A DNA stretch of 31,129 bases, taken from positions 1-31,129 of the forward strand of contig JAAMXP010001314.1 in NCBI GenBank assembly GCA_019693395.1, read 5' to 3'. The DNA is from Ettlia oleoabundans. Its lineage: Eukaryota > Chlorophyta > Chlorophyceae > Chlamydomonadales. The position numbers and the translations under genes were made by a program. This document shows positions 1 through 18,281 of this stretch, piece after piece. How positions within the stretch are numbered: the stretch's first letter is position 1; each line of letters starts with the position of its first letter. The notes under the pieces were generated by a model. It made no database searches and was not told the origin of the DNA. It was given only the letters and a program-made list of their open reading frames with translations.

Positions 1-53
1 CCCCCCCCCCGTCCAACGCCTCAGGCCGCCAGCTGGCAAGACAGTGCACGCAC

Positions 54-1256
54 CTGAGTCCTCGCTCCTCCACCATTGCTCCAAGTCCCGCCATCAGCAG
101 GAAGGCAAGGCCCAGCATGCGCAAGCTGCGCAGCATGGGAGGGCGGCAGTAAGCAGGGCACTAAGTTGCAGCAGACTAAGCATCCCGGTTGAATACAGGG
201 GAGTGGTAGCGCAGTGCGCCGACAACTCCGGCTGAGCAGCCAGGCATTCAAAATATGCAGCAAATGGTTTTGAGAACCAGCAAGCTCATGTCCTTCGCTG
301 TGCCCCAAGGTGGTCACCCCAGCGGTTGCACTGGCTGGGGTGCTGCAGCCTGGGCGACTCACCTGCGCCACAGCTGCGACCAGAACGTGGGTTCCGCCTG
401 CATCATATGAATCGGGTTCTTGGCTGAACCCAACGCGGCCCCTGCTGCAGTACTTCCCATCGCCGCCGCTGCCGATTCTGCCGCGCCTGCCAGGCCTGCT
501 GGGAAGGGGAAGCCCTGCTGCCGCAACGCGCTGGCGGCAAAACTGCCACCGCCGCCGTCTGCCGCTGCCCCACGTGCCGCGAAGCTGGGAGTTGCTGCTG
601 CTGTTGTGCCTGCGTGGCCTAGGTATGCCTGCGCGCCGCGGTATAGCGTCTGCATGAGGGCTGTGCTGTTGAGCTTGTCGGCTTTTGCTAGCGCCTTGAT
701 ATACTGCGCAAACGCCTCCTCAGTGTGCGCCAGTCGATCTGACTCGAACAGCTGGATGACGGCATCGTGCTGTCCGGTGCGGTTCAAGTCACGCAGGTAT
801 TGTGCCTGCAGAAGCGCGGAGCAGTACAGAGGAGTAAGTACGCAGGCTGACTGGCAGGTAGGCGGGCAGGTGGGCGAACATGGTGCAACTGCTAGATGGC
901 CCCTTAGCCAGCGTTTTCACTGTTACAGCCCACCCGTGCCTCAACGTCCCAGGCTCAGGCACCTTCTAAGTGTTTGGTTGCACACTTGCCTGGCCCTGTG
1001 GGTCTAAGGGCACGTCATCTCGCTGGGACATGTAACGGCGCCTGAGGCTGCCGCCTGCTAGCTTGCCCGATCCCTCTGATTGAGAGCTGCGGTTCAGCAG
1101 CGAACGCGCCACTCTGACCAAGGCCTACAGGCAAAGAGAGAGGCAGGAGCGTGGCCAAGCCCAGCAATAGCAGGGCTGCAAAGCTTGAGCTCACATGTCG
1201 CCAGACGGAAACCCACTCCGCCACTCTCGCCACGCTGCACGCACTCGAGATAACAT
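54..1256 (-). CDS. FTSH4: FTSH4-like mitochondrial i-AAA zinc metalloprotease, N-terminal part (gene continues off the left edge)
   Basis: Proposed exons in transcription order are 1256..1245 (tentative), 1124..990, 805..363 and 125..54, followed by a GTGCGT donor at 53 and the window edge. The product would be an inner-membrane ATP-dependent protease with its active site in the intermembrane space. About 220 residues are visible. The tentative start MLSR joins an Arg/Ser-rich segment (ALVRVARSLLNRSSQ) that looks like a mitochondrial presequence. The next exon has the FTSH4-family block YLRDLNRTGQHDAVIQLFES followed by EAFAQYIKALAKADKLNS, then a Gly/Ala-rich insert, then NPIHMMQAEPTFWSQLWR. 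The last exon is the membrane segment (about residues 200-215) ending GAMVEERGLS, as in plant FTSH4. The AAA and M41 protease domains lie outside the window. Intron 2 uses a GC donor (CAG at 992-990, then GCAAGT), and the phase-0 join works on both sides. The first exon is the weak point; the family call is firm. Confidence 0.8.
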
Positions 1257-1830
1257 CCTGCTTTGCTGCAGGGAGGACACCACAGAGGCTGGAAGCCTTC
1301 TGGACGTCTGAGTGCGCCAGCTCTGCTTGGGCCTCCAATTCGACTCAAGCAGCTAGCAATTCGGTTCAGTCAAACAGTAGCAGGTGTGATCAGCAACTCG
1401 GCAAACTCAGAGTGCCAACGTGGCGCACTGCGCGCGTGACACCTCCTGCTTGTACCAGAGCAGACTTTGTGGTTTTAGCAGCCTCACAGCCTAAACGCTA
1501 CATCTATAGATATTTCCAGCGTGCCCACCTGCACAGAGCTTGTGGCGGCGCAGGTGGTGTCTCGTGCAATTTGCATGCAGGGCTCCCCTGCGGCTTGAAG
1601 GTGCGAGTAAACTTTGGCGGGAATACTGAGACGAGCGCAATATCGTGACTCTATTGCTGGACTCTTAGCTCCGCCACCGCTGCCGCCGGCGCCCGACCCA
1701 CCGCTGCGGCACCCCGCTTTTCCCCTGCTTGTAACTCACAGCAGCAACCCTGCGCCCTGCAGATCTTCCATAACGGTGTGAGATAGTTTTGGAGGAACAA
1801 CAGCATCAGGAACGGCAGCACGTGTCCAAA
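1257..1830. promoter_or_regulatory. Divergent intergenic region between FTSH4-like and LTV1
   Basis: This stretch of about 570 bases separates the tentative FTSH4 start (minus strand) from the LTV1 ATG (plus strand), so it should hold both promoters and both 5' untranslated regions. I see no convincing TATA box. A pyrimidine- and GCC-rich patch lies at about 1671-1730 on the LTV1 side, and an AT-richer patch at about 1497-1517. No further gene was found here. The assignment as a shared promoter is by position only. Confidence 0.4.
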
Positions 1831-4800
1831 ATGGTGAAGAAGAAGTTTATCGACAAGAAGAATTCCACCACCTACAGCCTCGTCTTCCGTTCCACGGAGG
1901 ATGCGGACGATGTGCCTGAGAGACTGCTGGTGGAGGCAGACCGAGGTGTGGCCGTGGGCAAGGTGGATGCGGAGCTGGCAGCGGCGGCAGCGGAGGCTGC
2001 AGGTGCAAGCGGGCGCAGGTGCGGAGCGGCCAGGCGTCGGACCGTTGCGCGCTTTGGTTCCAGCCAGCCTTCAACGCATGCAGTAGGGCATGGAGAGAGT
2101 TTTGCTTGTGCGCTTTGGTGTGTGACCAATGGTTAAGTGAAGGGTATGATTTACCGCAGGTACCCGCCCGGCCACCCACTTGCCTGGCTGGAGGAGGAGC
2201 CCGCTGCTGCCCCCATGTCTGATGAGCGACGGCGGGAGCTAATTGAGTTGGGCTTCCCAGGTGGGTGGGAATGTGTGTGACGGTGTGGAGAGAGCGAGCC
2301 GTGCGTCTGCCTGCCTAGCACTGGTATGACCTTGCCATCCTGCCCTACCCTGTCATTCCCCTGTGTTTGTGCTGATGGGACAAACAGGTGCAAACTGCCG
2401 ATCATGCTTATGCCCCTGGCTGCCTCCGCTGATCCACTTGCCTGGTGTTGCCTGCAGACGATGGTTATGACTACCTGAAACACATGCGTGTTTTGGGACG
2501 GGGCACGGCCAGCCTGGAGGGCATGTCGACGGCAGCATCGGCAAAGGAAGCCGCAGCTGCAGCGGCGCCCACATCGGCAGCCCCAGGGCCGTCTGTCTAC
2601 ATGGAGGCACCCATCGTGGAAGCACCTGAGGAGGATCGGCGGGTCATTGATGCCAGCCGGCTGACGGTCATGCAGGCGGTTGAGGAGGAGCAGGATGCGG
2701 CGGTGATGGCTGGAGGTGTCACCGCCTTCTCGAGAGATCGCATGCGCGTGCACGGCGTGGGTGCGTCCATCTCCATGCAGCTGCAACTCGAAGGGCAGGC
2801 CGCTGTGTGCTTGCTCTGTAGCTTGTTCGGCGCTTGGCTTGCTGCCTGTACATGCCCTCTTGCTGCTTATCCGCTCAGTTGCCAGCCAAGGGCTGGCAAA
2901 GCTGGTGGTTCTGCCAGGCCGGTGCCACAGCTGGCCCGTCGCGTATGCCGCTGCAAAGCTTCCCTGCGTGCCCCTTCACCTGGCCTCCCAGGGGATGCCC
3001 CTCCTGGGCCCTGGTCCTAGTGCGGTCACACCTGCTGGCCTCCTGCTGTGATCCTTCGGCTCTATATGGTAAGCTGATATTGCTGTTCTGTGCCGAGCCG
3101 CGCGTTGCTGTACTGCGCTTTGCCATGCTGCAGACAGGCGAGAGATGGAGGAGCTGGAGGCAGCGATGCACGCGCTGGAGGAGAACGAGGAATGGGGGGA
3201 TGCAGGTGAGGTGGGAACCTGACTACAGCTTGTGGCATGTTCTGAAGTGGAGGGCACGCAAGTGTGGCGCATGGTGGGTGCATCGTGCCTTGGTTGCTGG
3301 CTGGCAGACTTAGCATTTGGGGGCCTTCCTGATTTGCGTGCAGAGGATGCTGGGGACCTGCTGGATGATTTCGTGCTGGCAGCCACAGAGCAGCTGCCGG
3401 AGGCGGAGGGGCAGGCGCGGGCTTACGGCGCTGACGCACAGGAAGGCACCGGGGAGGCTTCAGACTATTCCGAGGTGGAATTTGAGGAGGAGGAGGAGGA
3501 GGCAGGGTCCAGCTTTGCTGGATCTGGGGACCCAGGTAGGCAGAGGCATGCTTGGAAGGTCTTCTTGCTTGCATGTGTGGATCTAAATTTGGTATGCCTT
3601 CGTCTTCACAGGCATTTGAGTGGTCATATGGTTTGGCATCTACATTTGACTTTCCGAGTGCCGTGTGGAGGGGGTGGTTGGCTGGATGGCCTGCCTGGAT
3701 GCCTGCCTCGTATGGCTTGTTTGCTTTACCAGGTGTCCCTGCCTGCCCGGTTCGCAGACTTGAGTGGCAGCCAGGCGGGCACGCTGGCTGGGCGTAGCGG
3801 TCGGCCGCCTGCCAAGCCTGGCAGCATTGCCTCCACATACTGGCGGGACGAGCGCAACGACCGGAAGAACCTGCTGACGGTGATTGATGAGAGGTGAGTG
3901 CAGGAGCGGGAGCCTTGGCTTGAATCTGTTCAGCTGTTTAAACACAATCAACCACTTCATTGCACCCAACCAGCGCCGGCCGCATTCTCACATTTGCTCA
4001 TGCTCTTCGAAACTCCCTGCAAGTGCAGTATAGCTCCCGCTCTTACACCCTTCTAATTGCATCCGTTGCTTGTCATCTGCACCCTATTGCAGGTTTGAGC
4101 ACCTGGCTCTTGAGTATGATGAGGAGGAGATTGGGGACTTGGAGGGGCAGGGCGGGCACATACGCGGCTTTGCTGATGTGAAGGGTGAGCGGGGGCACAT
4201 GCGGTGGGGAGGGATCACAGAAGGGTCTTCCACAGGAGGGAGGGTCGGTGCCCCTTGTTGGCTGCCCTGGCACCCATCGAACGCGCAGCCGCCATGCATA
4301 GTGCACTCCTCTCACTTTTCGCCCTTTGTCTCTTATCTGCCTTCAGAGTTTGACAACCTGCTGAATGAGTTTCTGGAGGTGCATGGGCAGACCCAGGAAG
4401 CACACGAGGTACGCCTGCAGTTCAGCCTGGCAGTAGCAAGGGCCAGGCTGGCAGGCTGGTAGGTCGCCAGTTGTGAGCAATGAGGCAGAAAATATGGATT
4501 TTTATGACTGTCTGGCTGATGCTAGCCCGATGGCGACCTGGCGCCGTGCCAGGTGGCATGTGTGACTGCTCCATTTTGCTGCAGTGGACACCTGGGGCCA
4601 CTTTTCAGTCTACTGCCCACAATCTTCAAAGGTTCTTGCCCTCAACCGCTCCTGCACTGTCGCCGCGTGCCACACCCGCAGGGCAATGTGCCATACTCTG
4701 CACCGCGCATCAGCCAGGTTAAGCGTGAGATGGAGTTCCACGGCTTTGATGACGCCGATGCGGGAATTGCCATACAGAAGGCGCACGAGGCTCTGAGGCG

Positions 4801-5658
4801 GGCTGAGGAGGAGGAGCGGCAGCGGAAGGAGCGTGAGGGAGAGGGAGATGGGGAGGCACATCGCCCCAGCCTGCCGGCCTACTGCATGCCAGTGGAGCGG
4901 GAGCGTTGGGACTGCGAATCGATTCTAAGGTGAGTAATGGGGGTTGCATGTCAGCCGGCTGGCTGCTTAGTACAGTTTGCAAGGCTTGCTTGGACCAGGG
5001 TGACTGCCGGACGCTGACTGCTGGAGGCTTGCTGGCCCACATTTTGCAGCTACTCTGTTGCCAAATAAATCTGCATTTTCACAAATCTTGGATGAGCCAG
5101 ACACCTGCTGATTTCTTGTTTAGCACCCCCCACCCCCCCAACACACACACCACCCCCACCCTGCGCGCGTGCGCGTGCCCCCCGTGTTACTGCGATGCGT
5201 CACAATATATCCGGCCCTGTTCATGTCCCTGCAGCCTGCGATCTAACCTTGACAACCACCCAGGTAGCATCTTGGAGCCGCGCGGCAGCCGTCGGCGTGG
5301 AACTGGCAGCAGTGTGGGCGAGCCGTTTGGTGCCATGCATGCCATGATTCGGTTGAATGCTCGGGGCATACCTATTGGCTCCCTGCCCCCCCGCGGCGTG
5401 GGTACTGCGCCTGAGTCAGCTGCCCAGGGCACCGGCGGGGAGGAGGAGCATGCCGACAAGGCGGCAGCGGCCCCTGAGAGGCGCAAGGGAGAGACAGCTG
5501 AGGAGAAGCGGGCGCGTAAGGCGGCAGTGAAGGAGGCGCAGCGTGCTGCTCGGGAGCACAAGAAGGAGCTGAAGGAGTTGTACACGGATGCCAAGGTGAA
5601 GGCGCAGCGCAGGGCAGCCACGGCGCAGCCTCAAGCCAGAGTCAAGCTGCCGTCATGA
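1831..5658 (+). CDS. LTV1: LTV1 homologue, 40S ribosomal subunit biogenesis/export factor
   Basis: The model is join(1831..2018, 2160..2260, 2458..2760, 3134..3205, 3344..3535, 3758..3893, 4093..4184, 4347..4408, 4718..4929, 5235..5658), 593 aa; all introns are GT-AG. LTV1 is a conserved assembly factor on pre-40S particles, in the nucleus and cytoplasm, helping incorporation of small-subunit proteins. The N-terminus MVKKKFIDKKNSTTYSLVFR is the family signature. ELGFPDDGYDYLKHMR spans exons 2-3, an acidic stretch (SEVEFEEEEEEAGSS) ends exon 5, FEHLALEYDEEEIGDLE sits at about 332-348, EFDNLLNEFLE follows, and WDCESILSLRSNLDNHPGS crosses the last intron. The tail is Lys/Arg-rich with predicted helix, as expected for an RNA- or ribosome-associated factor. 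ATG 1831 is chosen because it puts the KKKFIDKK motif at the terminus as in the family. The exon 3/4 join (codon G+AC) is fixed by phase and by the open frame REMEELEAAMHALEENEEWG. The stop is TGA at 5656. Confidence 0.92.
5124..5184. repeat. C-rich / (CA)n / alternating CG low-complexity tract in the last LTV1 intron
   Basis: A C-rich run with two poly-C blocks passes into a short (AC) dinucleotide run and then an alternating purine-pyrimidine stretch (CGCGCGTGCGCGTG, about 5163-5176). It lies in LTV1 intron 9, upstream of the acceptor at 5234. It is a simple-sequence tract with no coding role. The alternating CG/CA part is the type of sequence that can adopt Z-DNA, which is inference only. 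Confidence 0.75.
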
Positions 5659-5948
5659 CAGCGGCACTGCGTCGTGCAACCTGCCCATCACTGACGCTGA
5701 ACACCACCAAGCACACTTTACAGCAACTTGAAATGTCTTTGGAAGCTTGCATGTGAAGTTTGGTAGTCATGCCCTGCACAAAGCTGCTCAGCATGTCACC
5801 AGCAGGCCAGGCAGAGCTGCTCCTGTACTGAACCATGCCGTGCAGCGGTCACGCGGGACACCAGTACAGCTTGTGCATCATGACCGGTCGACCGCGGTCG
5901 GGCATCCGGTTGCCCAGTCCCAAAGCGGTTTTTATTTCGTTTGACAGT

Positions 5949-7381
5949 ATGAAGCGCCACAGGTCGCTTCTGCTGGCCCTGGGCCTAGCGCTCCTAGCAG
6001 CTGCGCCAAGGCAGGCGTTGGCTGATACCACCGAGGAGACCGAGGTCGACGATTCTGAAGCTGAACTTCCACCCGTAGAAGAGCGCACCCACTACTGGCG
6101 AGTGCCCGCAGTGGCGGCCGGGGCTGATGTCAACAGCTGTTTGCAGCGGTGCATTGGGGCAGGCAGGGTTGCAGCTTGGTGCAAGGTTTCGTGCTCAATC
6201 GTTGGGTGGCGGCGGGGTATCATGCCTGCACGCTTTGATGCCACTCTGCTATCTTCGCCCGGCTCCGCTCCCACCGGTTCAAAGAGCTCCTTTCCTGCCG
6301 TCGCGTAGAGCATAGATCCGCCACTGATGTGCCCCCTCCTCCCTTGCAGGTTCAATGAGGTCACATCTGAGTCGCAATGGGGGTGAGCTCAGGCAGTTGC
6401 ATGCACATCACTGCCGACCTGCTAACCAGCCACCTTGCGCTACAGCTGCCCTGCTCGCCCTGCCTACTTGCCGCGTGTGTCTTCTGTAGTCCACCACTTC
6501 TGTGCAGAACCCCATGATGTCTGGCTGACCTGCCTGGCCTGCTTGTAACACTGTTTCATGTTGCACACTGGCACATCTGGTCCGCCATGCTCCCCTCGCT
6601 CACATATAATTCCCTTTCTGGGGCCGGTTCCAATACCATCTCGGTCCCCATGTGTGATGCAGCAAGCCTACTTATGAATATACCGACCCTGCATCTGGGA
6701 ATGTTTACTATGTCGATCCAGACACTAAGGAGACGAGTTGGGACAAGCCAGACAGCTTGAAATGGGCGGCAGTCGATGATGCAGAGGGTGCGTGGGGGCC
6801 AGGACCAGACCAGGCATGCACTTCAATCAGCAGATTTCGATGTGCTAGCCTGCTTGAGTGTCAAACAGTTTGGATGGGAAGCTTGTGACAGCTGTTTACT
6901 ACAGCAAACAGATGCAGCTGCGGTGTGCACCCACACATGATCAGGCATGGGGTTACAGGCTTAGATGGACAGCTAGATTGGACAGCTAGGCACCCCCATT
7001 GGACTAGCCCCCATCAGTCCTGTGTGCATGCCTGCCTGCCCGTAATTGCAGGTAGGGGCACCTACTATCATAACGAAGCCACCGGCGTGAGCCAATGGGA
7101 AAAGGTGGGTTAGGCTGGGTCGCCGGCTCGCAGTTCTTGTGAGCACTTCAGCGCTGTCCGGTGGACTACTAGCAGGCCTTGCTCTGGTGCACAGGAGAAC
7201 GGCCATATTGCTAAGCGCGGGGTGGAGTGTGTGCAAACCATGCGCTGCTGCTCCTGTGTCATTGTGTGCCGCTGCGCCATGCTTGCAAGCTTTGCAGCCC
7301 ACGATGCTGGCTTGGCGACGGGTGCCGGTTGAGGACGGGGACCTACCGTCTGAGGATGAAGAGCATGGAGAAGAGCTGTGA
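5949..7381 (+). CDS. Small secreted or lumenal protein with WW-type repeats
   Basis: The model is join(5949..6097, 6350..6382, 6663..6787, 7052..7104, 7298..7381), 147 aa. The leader MKRHRSLLLALGLALLAAAP plus RQALA has basic residues, a hydrophobic core and an A-x-A cleavage site (about residue 25). An acidic linker follows. Then come three WW-like units: HYWFNEVTSESQWGKP (half unit), YEYTDPASGNVYYVDPDTKE then TSWDKP (first Trp replaced by Tyr), and a full WW unit from W95 to W118 ending WEKP. The C-terminus is acidic and ends HGEEL. WW domains bind proline-rich peptides; the partner is unknown. Intron 1 needs a GC donor (TG at 6096-6097, then GCGAGT) to keep the WW core FNEVTSESQW in frame; the nearby GT at 6102 breaks the frame or deletes the core. 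An in-frame ATG at 5835, just after an in-frame stop, would add 38 residues and make the leader look like a bipartite thylakoid-lumen signal. No named family recognised. Confidence 0.65.
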
Positions 7382-7908
7382 ACCTGCAAGCAGCATACCA
7401 TAACTGTCGGATTTACATACCACCGCCTGGACTGGAGCAAACATCATAGCAGCAAGCCCCACTGGGTTTAGCTTGGCTGGTAGTGGGCCTAGCATGGGCA
7501 CGACCAACCATCACAACTGACAACTTACGTCAACAAATCCCCCCACCCCCCACCCCTCATCTTCTCTTCTTCCGCCTCCCTCATGCGTGCCCCACTCTTC
7601 TATGCGGCACATCTTCACCCATGACTTTGCTGCCTCGTGCCCAAGCGGCCCCCCTGTTTGTTGTTGCTGTACACCGGTGTGTTTGCAAACTGAATTCCAT
7701 TCACCCTTTCATGGACCCACCCACTCTGATGTCTGATGTGTGTGAAGTAACGTGCTGCCGTTAGGCAAATATGTCAAAACCTGGCGCAGAGCTGTTGAGC
7801 AGGGCAGGCTGGCGGCAGCAAGGATTTCATGCAAGCAGAATCTTATACAATCGCGGAATTCAGGCAACGCAGAACCGAAGTTATTTCGCATTCAAACATA
7901 CACACAAG
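7382..7908. other. Intergenic: 3' region of the WW gene and 5' region of PFP copy A
   Basis: No separate gene is seen. The stretch has a C-rich run (about 7538-7557) and AT-richer sequence towards the next gene. An in-frame extension of PFP copy A opens at ATG 7771, preceded nine bases upstream by an in-frame TAG. If that start is used, the last 138 bases here are coding. Confidence 0.5.
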
Positions 7909-12703
<4,795 letters not shown>

Positions 12704-13461
12704 GGCAGTCAACCATTGCCAAGGGAAACCTATCCATCAGGTCGCACCGAAGCAGGCTCGCTGCAGCGACTTGACCGGCAGGCCTGCCAGTTGGCGCAGC
12801 CCGAGAAGCGGCTTCCCACAACCAACAAACGAAGAAGCGAGGAGTAAGCTAAAAATGTGTGAAAGGATAGATAGATAAACACGGCCATTTTTGCCCAGCG
12901 GAACAACGTACAACTTTTGCCTTTTGCACCTCTATGAAATACAAGCGTGTTCTGCTCTCTCTAATTGTCTGCCGGCGGCCGTTTTGTGGCCGCGCGGGTT
13001 ACCTAGTGACCTGCGCAGACCGATGATATTCCTGCGGGTTTTTACTGGCAGGCCAGATTGTTTTTATGAGGGCTTGAGATGCTCCGCAAGAGTTCCATCC
13101 CATCATACCTTTCTCACTGTACGGTCCATCTGCTTTTCAATTCTGGAATGCGCCTAGGTGGCACACAGCTGCCGCTTGCGTTGTGTTCCTATTGTTTCCC
13201 CTTTCTGCACTTCAGTCGTCTCTGTCGAAACTGGTATTGTCCTGCCGCTGCCCCCCATGTTTGTTTTCATTGGAATATGTAAGGTAATGTGCACAACATG
13301 TGAATCATGGAGGTAGAACAGGGGGACTGTCCTGTGGACACTCCCAACATTTCCACAGCGGTGGCCAGCTTGCGCCACGTCAGGGACCCCCAAACCCCCT
13401 GGCCCTATTGCGACCCAACTGCCCAATGGGTTGGGTCAGCACCCGTGCTTAAATTGCATCA
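12704..13461. other. Intergenic between the two PFP copies
   Basis: About 760 bases hold the 3' region of copy A and the promoter of copy B. I see a short GATA run (about 12866-12877), an AT-richer middle, and an inverted repeat at 13412-13437 just upstream of the copy B start. No coding frame with family similarity was found. Confidence 0.6.
13412..13437 (+). repeat. Short inverted repeat (hairpin) 24 nt upstream of the PFP copy B start codon
   Basis: GACCCAAC (13412-13419) is followed after ten bases by its reverse complement GTTGGGTC (13430-13437). This gives a perfect 8-bp stem with a 10-nt loop just before ATG 13462. It would lie in the 5' untranslated region if transcription starts upstream. 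The pairing is seen directly; a regulatory role is speculation. Confidence 0.5.
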
Positions 13462-17620
<4,159 letters not shown>

Positions 17621-18230
17621 GAGGCACCTGCATCAGATGTCAGGGCCGATTGAAGTTCAGATTGCTGCAGAGGTTTGACTTGGTGTAGATGCATGCTCAC
17701 GTTGGCATGCTACTTCCGCTTTCTCTTGTCCTGTCCACATGTCCACGCTTCATTGCTGCATGATGTCAGGTACAACAAGCGCAGGCCTCTGACCAGGGTG
17801 CCAAGCCTGTCAGAGTGCCACTTGCCGGCTGGCTCTTTACCCTGTAAATGCGAACTGTCGCAAAATCACAACGCATTGCAGCATAAGGCGCAAGTTGATG
17901 CTTTTCTCTCTGGAGAGTGATGCAAGTGGTATACATGTACACGTGGACGTGGACGTGGAGCAGGTAAAGGGTTCCCGTCTTTTGGAACGCGCAGGTTTGC
18001 ACGCATCTTGATATAATTCGGGCGGGCTTCTCTCCAGCCGCCGTCGTCACGGCCGGGCCGTGGCAGCCTCGGCATCGTGCATGGCGTGAACTCGCGGTGC
18101 TGTGACAGCGCGACAGGAAGAGCAGCCGGAACACCAGCTAGTGAGCGGTTATCCACCCTGCTAGCGTTGCTTCCGCCGGCGAGATTGCAGCATCTCAATC
18201 TGATTTTGCCCGTCGTGGGTGTGCTTGTCC
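17621..18230. other. Intergenic between PFP copy B and sulfotransferase copy 1
   Basis: This stretch is the 3' region of PFP copy B and upstream sequence of the first sulfotransferase. It contains three tandem ACGTGG hexamers (17941-17958) next to a small palindromic ATACATGTAC-like patch. No gene was found. Confidence 0.6.
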
Positions 18231-18237
18231 TATAAAA
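18231..18237 (+). promoter_or_regulatory. TATA box of sulfotransferase copy 1
   Basis: TATAAAA (extended by a further A) lies 51 bases upstream of the proposed ATG at 18282. A start of transcription about 30 bases downstream would leave a short leader of about 20 bases. It supports the choice of first exon for this gene. No equally clear TATA box was found before the other genes. Confidence 0.5.
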
Positions 18238-18281
18238 ACCGAGCGCAATGCGCTTGCAGGGAGCGATTATCGCTGGTAAGC

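Noticed and set aside
1..10. Run of ten C at the left edge
   Set aside because: It falls in an FTSH4-like intron at the window boundary. Nothing more can be said.
420..1007. 195-residue open frame on the plus strand, Ala-rich
   Set aside because: It lies antisense to the FTSH4-like exon 805..363, whose protein has clear family similarity. The plus frame is a GC-rich shadow.
1789..1830. N-terminal extension of LTV1 through a non-ATG start
   Set aside because: There is no ATG in this extension, and LTV1 proteins begin directly at the KKKFIDKK motif, which ATG 1831 provides.
3062..3838. 258-residue minus-strand open frame, Pro/His-rich
   Set aside because: It is antisense across several LTV1 exons and introns, with no domain-like sequence. 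The LTV1 exons on the other strand are conserved and phase-consistent.
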